Source: Zymoseptoria tritici IPO323
Taxonomy: Eukaryota; Ascomycota; Dothideomycetes; Mycosphaerellales; Mycosphaerellaceae
Assembly: GCF_000219625.1 (NCBI RefSeq)
Contig: NC_018217.1
Location: 2,170,001 to 2,234,000 of the forward strand
DNA: 64,000 nucleotides
Direction of reading: 5' to 3'
The notes under the pieces are model-generated. The model did no database searches. It worked only from the letters and a program-made list of their open reading frames with translations, and was not told the DNA's origin. Positions 43,909-53,099 of this stretch are shown here, piece by piece. The position numbers and the translations under genes were made by a program. Each line of letters starts with the position of its first letter. The first letter of the stretch is position 1.

Positions 43909-45162
43909 ATGCCGTCCCGCGAAGATGTCTACTACTACGGTGCTGGCCCGGCGCCTCTGCCGACCCCGGTCTTGGAGGAAGCCTCAAAAGTCATCCTGAA
44001 CTACAATGACTCGGGCATGGGCATTGCAGAAATCTCCCACCGCAGTGCCGATGCCAATGCCATTCTCGCCAAAGCTCAGTCCGGTCTCCGTCAACTCTTG
44101 GATATACCGGAATCCGATGGACCAGATGGATACCAGATTCTCTTCCTCCACGGTGGTGGCAGTGGAGAGTTCAGTGCCGTTGTCTACAACATGGTCAGCG
44201 TGTGGATTGCAAAGCAGCTCAAAGCAGTCGGTGGCGATGAGACGAAGCTAGCGGAAGTCGTCCAGCAAAAGCTCAAGATGGACTATCTCGTCACCGGATC
44301 GTGGTCTTTGAAAGCCTCGCAGGAAGCAGCCCGCCTCGTGGGCGGCGAGCATGTCAACATTGTCACGGATGCTCGAAAGCATAGAGACGGCAAGTTTGGC
44401 CTCGTACCGGATAAGTCTACTTGGAATGTCACCTCAGACAACGACTCCTGCACTTTCACCTACTACTGTGACAACGAGACCGTCGATGGTGTCGAGTTCC
44501 CAAGCCCGCCTTCCGGCCATAACCTGGTCGCCGATATGAGCTCCAATTTCCTCTCCCGCGCTGTCGATGTCAAGAAGCACGCAGTCATCTTTGGTGGGGC
44601 GCAGAAGAACGTTGGTACGACCGGAATTACCATTGCCATTATCAAGAACGAATTTCTCCCACCTCACGCCGAGTACGCCGACCCCAAAGTCCTCCGCAAA
44701 CTCGGTCTTCCTTCTGGTCCCATCGTGCTTGATTGGCCGACTATCGCCAAGAACAACAGCTTGTATAACACGCTTCCCATCTTTGACGTCTGGATCGCCG
44801 GCCAAGTGATGGAGCGTCTTCTTGCCATGCACCCAGCATCAGGTGGTGCACGCATTGCAGGGCAGGAGAACGAGAGCAACCAGAAAGCACACTTGCTGTA
44901 CTCTGCTCTAGACAACAACCCTACAGTCTACTCCGTCGTCCCAGACAAGACTGCTCGCAGCCGGATGAATATCTGCTTCCGCATCAAGGGCGGCGATGCT
45001 GATGCTGAGAAGGCATTCTTGAAGGGTGCTGAGGCCAAAGGTCTGCTGGGACTAAAGGGTCATCGCAGTGTTGGTGGTATTCGTTGCAGTAACTACAACG
45101 CCGTGCCTATCGCTGCAGCAGAGAAGCTGGCCGCATATTTGCAAGATTTCGCGAAGGCTTAG
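43909..45162 (+). CDS. ser1: Phosphoserine aminotransferase (SER1)
   Basis: Single exon, 417 residues. It converts 3-phosphohydroxypyruvate and glutamate to phosphoserine, a cytosolic PLP enzyme and the second step of serine synthesis. Evidence: the N-terminus YYGAGPAPLPTPVLEEA, ISHRSADANAILAKA, FLHGGGSGEFSAV (phosphate-binding), DMSSNFLSRAVDVKKHAVIFGGAQKNVG with the PLP Lys in 'GAQKN', and the closing GHRSVGGIRCSNYNAVP. Length matches the family. The start has an A at -3 (GAAATGC). Neighbour LYS4 on the other side of the promoter hints at co-regulation. Confidence 0.96.
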   Translation: MPSREDVYYYGAGPAPLPTPVLEEASKVILNYNDSGMGIAEISHRSADANAILAKAQSGLRQLLDIPESDGPDGYQILFLHGGGSGEFSAVVYNMVSVWIAKQLKAVGGDETKLAEVVQQKLKMDYLVTGSWSLKASQEAARLVGGEHVNIVTDARKHRDGKFGLVPDKSTWNVTSDNDSCTFTYYCDNETVDGVEFPSPPSGHNLVADMSSNFLSRAVDVKKHAVIFGGAQKNVGTTGITIAIIKNEFLPPHAEYADPKVLRKLGLPSGPIVLDWPTIAKNNSLYNTLPIFDVWIAGQVMERLLAMHPASGGARIAGQENESNQKAHLLYSALDNNPTVYSVVPDKTARSRMNICFRIKGGDADAEKAFLKGAEAKGLLGLKGHRSVGGIRCSNYNAVPIAAAEKLAAYLQDFAKA

Positions 45163-45584
45163 GAAGAGAGACCAGATGGTGAAAAGTCTTGTCAATTTGG
45201 GCGGCTTTTGTGCGTTAGCGTGGAGTTTTGGTGGTCTGTGATTGAAGTCGTCAAACAAAAAGGTGGAGCGACACCCACAATATACCTACAATGATAGAAC
45301 GATGATTTTTGTCTAGTTGTCCATGTAACACTACAGTCCCGGTTCTCTTCTAGGAAGGAGGAAGCCTGTCGTGTGACTTTCTACTCTCAGAGGTACCTGC
45401 TATGGTGCAAAGCAGACAATGCTTTAGATAGACGTCTTGCGTTGAACACCAATCCATTATTCTAGCACCGACAACATCAAGCATGATATAGTCAAAGAAC
45501 GCATGCAAGATGCTGTCTTGGGCCTCTTCTGTGTTGTCTATCTCCAATTTTCTCCTTTTGTTACAACTCATGGAACCTCGACCA
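45163..45584. other. Intergenic, 422 bp
   Basis: Between the convergent SER1 and WD40 genes. No gene recognised. Confidence 0.5.
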
Positions 45585-46815
45585 TCACTCATCATCATCA
45601 CTCCCCATCAATTCCGCCAGCTCGGCCTCCTCCTCCGCCGTCAACATACCCTCCTTTCCCTTCTTCTCCTCATCTTCTTTCACAACGCCATTCCTCTCAC
45701 GCTCCCTCTCCTCCGCAAACTCCCTCATCCCCTCTCTACTCAACCCCCACCTTCTCACAGTTCCATCAATTCCCGCACTCACCACCTCCCTCCCCTTCCT
45801 CCCTGCAACCAGCGCCATGACCTCTTCGAAATGCCCTTCGTAGTCTACGATCAGCTTCCCACTACTTGCATCCCAAACCCGGACGCCTTCGTCTCGACAT
45901 GCCGTCACGACCAGTCCCAGTTCCTCGATTGGCAAGACGTCGCGGACGAAATCTTTGTGTTGGAGAGTCGTATCGGGTGACCAGTCGCGATGTCGGACGA
46001 GGTGTTTTGCAGTGAAGTCTGCGGAGGCCGTCCAGAGTCCTTCACCATCTGAGTCCCAGGTGAGAGAGTAGATGGACGTTTCGTGCGGACGGATAGGCGA
46101 GGTGACAGATTCGGGAAGCTCGTGGCAGGAGTCAAGAGAGACATGCCAGCGGCGAATCTCAGGCGAGGAAGAGGTGGAGAAGAGGGTAAAGGATTCCGAG
46201 TTGAGGGATAAAGGGTCAATGGAGAGGTGTTGAATGGCTTTGGAGTGGGCAGAGGGGAGCTTGTGCAGGATGGAGGAGGTGGTGATGTCCCAAATTATAA
46301 TGCTTGCGTCGGCGGAGCCGGAGATGAGGATTGGTTTGCCATTGAGAGAGGCGGTGAGGAGTGTTTTGAGGAAGTCGGTATGAGAGGTGAAGGTTTTGTG
46401 GGATGAAGGAGAGGATAAGGGGATGGCATAGATGGATTTGTCCCAGGAGCCGGTGAAGAGGGTTTTGGTGATGGGACAGATGGCGAGGCAGGTGAGAGGG
46501 GCGGAACTGCCGTTGAAGATGCGTTCAGTCTTGCCGTCCTGGTAGATATGTGTTAGTGGTGTTGATTTTGATGAGTTGCATGGCATGCATACCACTCACT
46601 TCCAAGAAGACTCGTTTCACCTCGCCCACGGCTTCGGCGACGAAAATGGCGGGATTCGATGGGTCGCTGAATATGTCTGGACACAATGCGAGGACTTTCG
46701 ACGACATCTTGATGGGATCGCCATGTTTGTTCTTGGCCTTGGCGGCTTTTCTTGAAGTTGTTGCAAGGGCTTCGGTGGTTTGGAAGAAGTGGCCGGCATC
46801 GTTGGATTTGGACAT
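45585..46815 (-). CDS. WD40 repeat protein
   Basis: Two exons, 46600-46815 and 45585-46538, with a 61-nt intron (GTGAGT...CTACCAG), phase 0; 389 residues. The N-terminus MSKSNDAGHFFQTTEALATT leads into a beta-propeller. Several WD blades are visible: TLFTGSWDKSIYAIP, ILISGSADASIIIWDI, LVVTACRDEGVRVWD and EVVSAGIDGTVRRWG. The C-terminus is highly charged (EERERERNGVVKEDEEKK) and ends in an acidic GSDDDE. It should be a protein-interaction scaffold. I cannot place it in a named subfamily. Confidence 0.88.
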
Positions 46816-47635
46816 TGTTTATTGGGAGGATTGACTTCCTGTCTAGGAAGTGCAATATCAACCAAGTGAATGACTTTGCTGTTCTTCTCCCTCACGTCGG
46901 ATGTAGGATCCATATTGGGAAGCTGCTGCAGAGAGTTGGGATTTGGTCGTCTGTCTTTCTAGGGGTGGGGGCCACGGCTCGCGGGATGATGTCCCGAAGC
47001 AGATGTTAGAATAGCGCATCGGAGGGAAAATAACGTCGGCTTGGACATACTCGGCAGAGCAAGTGATTGGCATCCACCCGCCGGGCGCCATCGACTCGAG
47101 CAACCGATACCTCCTATACCCGTCTTCTTGGATGGAGTCCTTTTTGGCCGTGGAGAAGCCGTCGCGAGTGGCAGCCGCATGGCCGACATGAAGCGACTCA
47201 TCATGCGACCCGACCTCCTCGAGCAGTACAAGCGAACAACACACGGCTCAGACTGGACATTGTATTATTTGTACAAGTACATCTACTCGGCAAGTAGACG
47301 AGCCTCTCGAGCCTCTCGAGCCTCAGCAGCAGCCAAGCCACGCTCCACGCCACGAGGGGAACCAGAAACGTGCTCGTGCCATTTGTGCCGTAGCGCAAAA
47401 GGCAGTTACTCTCCACTCGACCAACGGGATCGCGTCCATCCTTCGACGTGCAGCCGACTCCACCTCAACTAACCACATGGCGTGAAGAAGTCGGTTCCAT
47501 GTCGCACAGCCAAGTGGTATCGCAGTCTTGCTTTGCTTCTGTCTCTTCATTCTTTCTCCTCTTCTCCATCTCCCTCTAGACCATCTCTCCTCTCCCCGTT
47601 TCCTCCCCTCCCCTCCCACCTCCCACCTGCCCACC
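46816..47635. other. Intergenic, 820 bp
   Basis: Divergent promoter of the WD40 gene and the permease. The last 100 bp before the permease ATG are a CT-rich leader. Short ORFs without features. Confidence 0.5.
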
Positions 47636-49545
47636 ATGGCCTCCTCATCCTCCTCCTCCGAACCCCACCCCAGTCCCACCGACGCCATCACCCGCGAGCA
47701 CTACTCCCTTAAAGCCGACAATGCGCGCGACAATCACGCTTTCGACAGAGTCGCGGAGGACGGCGAGGACGATCACTACGATGACTATCATGGCCACCTC
47801 AAGACGAACCGCCACCGTGGCACGCAATTCGACCAGACGGACATGAAGCGCATGGGCAAACAGCAAGAGTTGCGGAGGAACTTCAGGACACTCTCGACAT
47901 TAGCGTTTGTCGTCATCTTACAGGGCACATGGGAGGTCTTGCTCGCGGCGTCGTATCAGGGTTTGGTCGCTGGTGGACTGGCTGGGCTGTTCTGGTCGTA
48001 TGTCTGGACGTTCTGCTGCAATTTGTTTGTCGTGGTCAGTTTGGCCGAGATGGCTAGTATGGCGCCAACAGCTGGAGGTGAGTGCAATGGACATGTATGC
48101 TTCGCGAACGGCATTCTGAGTGATGATATTCAGGGCAATACCATTGGGTCAGTGAATTTGCGCCTATTAAGCATCAACGATGGTTATCCTACTTCACCGG
48201 CTGGATGTCGACTTTGAGTTGGCAAGCCGGAACTGCCAGTGGTCCATTCCTCGTTGGTACCATGATCCAAGCGCTGGCCACCGAGAATTACGAAGGCTAC
48301 GCCGGCACGAATTGGCAAGGCACGCTCTGCGTCTGGGCCATCACCGTCCTCGTCCTGCTCGCCAATGTTTACGGAGGCCGTGCTATGCCCGTGTTCCAGA
48401 ACTTGATGCTCATTCTGCACGTCTTTGGTTTCTTGACGGTGAGCTTGATCCCTGAACATTACGCTGACTCTCTGCTGATTGTCCCTCCAGATCATCGTCT
48501 GCATCTGGGTTCTCGCTCCTCGAAACTCGGCCGAAGTCGTTTTCACCAGCTTTACCGACGCCGGCGGATGGTCCTCGATGGGTCTCGCCCTGATGGTCGG
48601 TCAGATCTCCGCTATTTACGCCTGCATCTGTTCCGATGCGGCAGCTCGTGAGTCCTGATCCCACCACCTCCTTTTCAAACTTTTTTTCTAACCACATCCC
48701 ACCAAGATTTGTCCGAAGAAATCAAAGATGCCTCCGTCGCGGTGCCCAAGGCCATGCTAGGCTCCTATCTTCTCAACGGTGGCCTCGGCATCATCTTCCT
48801 CATCACCTTCCTCTTCTCCATCGTCGACCTCCCCTCCGCCTTGGAAGCAGATTACGTTTTCCTCTATGTCTTCAAGGAAGCCTTCTCCCTCCCGGCTGTC
48901 AACGCCCTCGCCTCTATCGTTATTATCCTCATCTTTGCGGGAACTCTTAGCTACAATCTTAGCACGTCGAGACAGACGTTCGTCGCCTCCTTGCCTCGCT
49001 ACCATAGACGAAAAGCTAACCCTTTTCACAGTTGGTCCTTCGCCCGCGACAACGGCCTTCCCTTCTCCAATTGGATCGCCCACGTGCATCCCACCCTCGA
49101 AGTCCCCGCCAACGCCGTCATCGCCACCTGCGCCTTCACCATCATCCTCTCCTTCATCAACTTCGGCTCCGACGTGGCCTTCAACGCCATCATCTCGCTC
49201 AACCTCGTCAGTCTCATGATAACCTACATGATCTCCATCGGCTGCGTACTGTACCGTCGCGTCTACGAACCCGAACTCCTGCCCAAAGCGAGATGGTCAC
49301 TAGGAAAGTGGGGTGTGCCGGTAAATTTGGCCGCGCTGGCATATACGACGTTTGCATTTTTCTGGTGTTTCTGGCCGAATTATTACCGTCCGAGTTTGAC
49401 GGATTTCAATTGGAGTGTGTTGATGTTTGGCGTCGTGGCGTTGATTGCGGTCGTGGATTGGGTGGTGAGGGCGAGGAAAGTGTATACAGGACCGGTGGTG
49501 TTGGTCGAGGGGAGGAAGGAGGAGCCGATGGGTGCGTTCAAGTGA
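47636..49545 (+). CDS. Amino-acid/GABA/choline-type permease (APC superfamily)
   Basis: Five exons, 47636-48077, 48134-48438, 48491-48647, 48707-48977 and 49032-49545, give 562 residues. All joins keep frame; the last donor is GTTCGT, atypical, with a GCTAAC branch point downstream. The N-terminal 80 residues are hydrophilic and acidic. Family marks: LQGTWEVLLAASYQGLVAGG, AEMASMAPTAGGQYHWVSEF, SDAAAHLSEEIKDASVAVPKAM and the late TWSFARDNGLPFSNW. About 12 transmembrane segments. It imports an amino acid, GABA or choline at the plasma or vacuolar membrane; the substrate cannot be told. Confidence 0.92.
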
Positions 49546-49601
49546 GATGCGTTTTGATATTGAGAGGAAAAGTGATATGTTCGGCAATTTGTATAGATCC
49601 A

Positions 49602-49652
49602 TCCATACCTGTCGATATCTCCATGGCTGTGGATTGTACGCATCGTGGGAGT
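49602..49652 (+). repeat. Direct repeat A, 51 bp
   Basis: Shares the exact core GTGGATTGTACGCATCGTGG (49629-49648) with repeat B at 53048-53067, and an imperfect outer part (TCCATACCTGTCGAT versus TTCATATCTGTCGAT). Lies 57 bp after the permease stop. Confidence 0.8.
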
Positions 49653-49796
49653 CACCAGATCTATTTACTGTGCGCTTCGTACAAAATCTCACCGGGTCCA
49701 CATCATCGATATGTGTGTCTACAAACTCTCTTAAGACTAACGTTGGACATAGGCTGGGCCGAGAGGCGCTGACGGGTTTCGGTCTTCGTCCGCGAC

Positions 49797-49895
49797 CCAA
49801 TCCTCGCGCTTGCGCTTTCGTAGACCTCAGGCCGCCTTTTCTCGGTTTGTTGAAACACTTGGGTTAAGATGGAACTGCAAGCATGCTGCCGTAAT
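49797..49895. repeat. Fragment of a second recombinase-gene copy
   Basis: A segment starting CCAATCCTCGCGCTTGCGCT matches the recombinase gene at 51522 onward, and GCATGCTGCCGTAA recurs at about 51593, with roughly 70% identity between. Same orientation, so a relic of another copy. Confidence 0.65.
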
Positions 49896-50094
49896 TCTTT
49901 GGAGATGGCATTACACGTTGCAGCAAAGCAGACAACTCCCTCGCCATCCGTCCATTAGAACTACCACAACTCACATCCACGACCAGAATCTCCAGGGTGT
50001 GACGTAAGTAACACGGCAGAATCAATACAATTTGTGCTTGCTCATCGGTTTCCTCCACCAGACTGCCATCGAACAGTCATAGAGCATTCACTTT

Positions 50095-50600
50095 GGAATG
50101 CGAGTCTTGCGGAAGTGCTCAAGCAGGACTTCATGGTCGCGAACTTGATCGTAGGCGTGGCCGGCCTTCTTGCTGTTAAAGAAGGTGTCGCTTGTAGCTC
50201 TCCCAGTCCCTGAACTGGTGGTCCTCCACGTGCGGTGCAGCCGTCGACAAGGCATGGTGAAGGGCTGTACTTGGTCGTCTTGTCTTCAAAGGGGCTCGAC
50301 TTCTGAGTCACAGGAAGGGCTGGGGCCCTGACGACAGCATCGGATGGAACGCGAGTCTTGCGGAAGTGCTCAAGCAGGACATCATGGTCGCGAACTTGAT
50401 CGTAGGCGTGGCCGGCCTTCTTGCTGTTAAAGAAGGTGTCGCTTGTAGCTCTCCCAGTTCCTGAACCGGTAGCCTCCTCCCTTTGCGGTGCAGCCGTCGA
50501 CGAGGCATGGTGAAGGGTTGTACTTGGTCGTCTTGTCTTCAAGAGGGTTGGACTTCTGCTGAGTGAGAGGAGGGGGTGGGGCCTTCGCGGTACCATCGGG
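50095..50600. repeat. 251-bp tandem duplication over the zinc-finger tail
   Basis: 50095-50345 and 50346-about 50600 are near-identical direct copies (for example GCGAGTCTTGCGGAAGTGCT in both). Each carries the coding pattern for CLVDGCTA...ESYKRHLL and a downstream NSKKAGHAYDQVRDHDVLLE read in a different frame. Confidence 0.85.
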
Positions 50601-52929
50601 CTGGCGGCGAACGATGAGGCTCTGGAGGTTGGCGCCGGTAATTTTACCATGTCGTCTGGTAATGTGAGCCCTGTACGCTTTCTCGTTCTGGTAGATCGTG
50701 CGATCCTCGTCAGACGAGCAATCTTTGTGGCTGCAGGGTTGTGGGATGAGACCACCAAGAGGGTTGTTGGAGTGCGTCTCGGTGTTGTGGCGGCGGAGTA
50801 CACTCATGGAGGCAAAGGATGTCGACTCGCACCCCTCTTTGGGACACGGCTGCGGCCATTGAACGTTTGGGCAGAAATCCTTGTGTTTGTCCATATTGTT
50901 CTTGCTGGAGAACATCCTGCCACACTGATGCACACAAGGGACTGTATTCTTTGCCTCGAGCTCGGCGATCTCATAGGCAGCCTCATGGGAGACCATTTTG
51001 CAACTCTCCTCATGAATCTGAAGGAGTTCCTTGCGCGTGGTAGTGTAAGTACAGCCATAGATGTGATTGTTGCATGGGTGGATTCACTCCGACGGTGCAT
51101 CCCGAGAACCACCGATGAGCAGATGGAAGACGTGCTGGAGGACTGCTCCATGGGCGGTATGGCTGCTGACGTTGATGGTCGAGGCCCGTCGCACGAATTC
51201 CAGATTATCGTCGGGTGTCATCCAAGCAGGCAGAGAAGCAGAAGAGGAGGAATCCTGTCCGACGGCATAGTCAAGTGCGAGATCCTCAAGGTCAAATGCA
51301 CGCTCCTCACTCAACTCTTGACGGAACAGCATCCTGTCGGCAGTGTCGGCGGGCTCGCGGAGGGCTGGGTCGAGGATGAATTCGGTTTCGTCCGTGGTGG
51401 CGAGAGGAGCGGGGGTAGCACTGGCGACTGAAGAAGCTGATGTAGCACTGTCGGAGGAAGCTGTGTCGATGTTGGATACCGAGCCAGAGGGAAGATGACG
51501 CTTGTTGGTCTGCTCGGCTCGCCAATCCTCGCGCTTGCGCTTGCGGAGACCGCTGAACGCCTGGTTTCGGTTCATTTGGACAGCTGGCTCGCATGCTGCC
51601 GTAACCTCCGCTTTTGTGTGCTGAGCTTCCTGAAAAGGCTCGATGGCGACGGGGATGGATTCGGTTTGGTCTTGATACGGATTGGCAACACGTGCACTGT
51701 AATGATCGAAGTTGTAGTCTCCGATGTAGTGGGCGGTAACGTTGACAGATGTTGTAAGATGACCGAGCCCAGCACCGACGCCGGCGTTGGCCGTGCCTGT
51801 TATAACGTCTGGGTTGTTGGCAAGATCCCGTGCGGCACCGCGGCGGAGATCATAAGATTTGAGGACTGCGAGCAGACCAGCAGCCACAGATGCTTGCTCT
51901 AGAGTGCCATCCATCTGTGTGTGGATGGCCGGCTCCTCGAGATCGAGCCCTATACTACGTGCACCAATCGCGCAAAGGACGGGGTGTTTTGGATTCTTCC
52001 AAATGACCTGTCGGCTGGGGCGTCGCGCGAGGTTGGTAATGAGCTCATCGATGGAGGTTTCCTCGACCTGGCCGGTTCGAAGCGCGTGGATCAGGAGGAG
52101 TTTGATGGGGCAGATGGTACAGTCTTCAGCCGGAAGTGCGTTGAGCGGAACGGTGCGATTCTTGTGGGAGTTGAATCTAGGGAGGGGAATCAGCAGGAAG
52201 AACGGCGGCACGACAGCCCAGGCAGACACTCACTTGTGGCCCTTCTCATTGCGGATGACGACGGTGGCAGAGAGATCATCGATGGGTTTTCCACCCTTCT
52301 TCATCGTGGCCGTAATGTCCATGTAGGCGAGATAGTTGAGATCGTGGTCTTGGAGCCAGGCAGTGGTAATGTCACCGGGGCGGCAGCCGAGCGCGGAAGA
52401 CAGAGTAATCGACAGGCACCGGTAAATGACAACGCTCCAGTCGGGCGCTCCGGAGTTGCATGCGTTTTTGAACATGGCCGTGACCAGCTGGCGGAGGACG
52501 AAGACCCCAGCCCATCGACGGATGCGAGATCTGTCTTGGGTGACAAGCCCCTGCTTGAGGAAGGTCTCCACCATGGCCTTGATCCGCAGGCGAGATCGGC
52601 GTGAAAGAACAAAGTCCTCGTACTGGAAGACGCAGTGTAAAACAGTCATGGTGATAGCTTCCTGCATCCATGAATGAGAGAGCGCGTTGTCACTCCGCGG
52701 CTTGGTGCGTGTGATGACATTCTCCCAAAAGCGTATCAACTCTTCACAGTTGGGGATGATCTTGGTCGATTGAGTCCCGATCTTCTCTCGCCAGCTGTTG
52801 AAAAGGTTGCGCCATCGCCGGTGACGGTACTCGGTTTGGGGGTTTTGGAAGGCCTGAGTGAGGTTTTTAACGAAGGACTTTGATCGGCGTCTGTCCGCGT
52901 CGTTGGCAATGTAAGAGCCAGTGAGGGTG
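50427..52929 (-). CDS. Tyrosine recombinase-like protein with C2H2 zinc fingers
   Basis: Minus strand. The frame opens near 52929 (LTGSYIANDADRRRSKSF). A 57-nt intron (52177-52233, GTGAGT...CCCTAG) joins NEKGHK to FNSHKNRTVPLN. Recombinase features: SALGCRPGDITTAW (first Arg), SYDLRRGAARDLANNP (second Arg), GLGHLTTSVNVTAHYIGD (His, then nucleophile Tyr). The frame meets one TGA at 51084-51086 and then continues into C2H2-like fingers (YGCTYTTTRKELLQIHEESC, CVHQCGRMFSSKNNMDKHK, CESTSFASMSVLRRHNTETH), ending at 50427. The 5' exon is unresolved: an upstream MRTIH...SCSK piece has a good donor but no matching acceptor. It may be a decayed or split gene. Function: site-specific recombination (inference). 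Confidence 0.55.
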
Positions 52930-53020
52930 GGTTGGAAGAACGGAGGAGGCTACTCACCTTCGAGCAACTCATCAATGCCCTGCTCACCCACATTTTCGAA
53001 ACAATGAGGAGGCGCGTCGA

Positions 53021-53070
53021 TTCATATCTGTCGATGTTTGGAAAAACGTGGATTGTACGCATCGTGGAGT
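53021..53070 (+). repeat. Direct repeat B, 50 bp
   Basis: Same orientation as repeat A. Lies 30 bp beyond the CTF18 stop codon. On the minus strand it reads MRTIHVFPNIDRY, near the expected 5' end of the recombinase gene. Confidence 0.8.
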
Positions 53071-53099
53071 ACATACTGTTTCATTGCCGTGCATGTTTT

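Larger units (their letters stand above)
49602..53070. mobile_element. Candidate tyrosine-recombinase element with C2H2 fingers
   Basis: Two direct repeats of about 50 bp (49602-49652 and 53021-53070), sharing a 20-bp identical core, bracket about 3.4 kb. The unit sits between the 3' ends of two convergent housekeeping genes (permease and CTF18). Inside are a minus-strand tyrosine-recombinase/C2H2 gene, a 251-bp tandem duplication and a fragment of a second copy. Direct repeats around a lone tyrosine recombinase are what a Crypton-like circular element would leave. The repeats are only about 75% alike and the ends are not proven. Confidence 0.5.
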
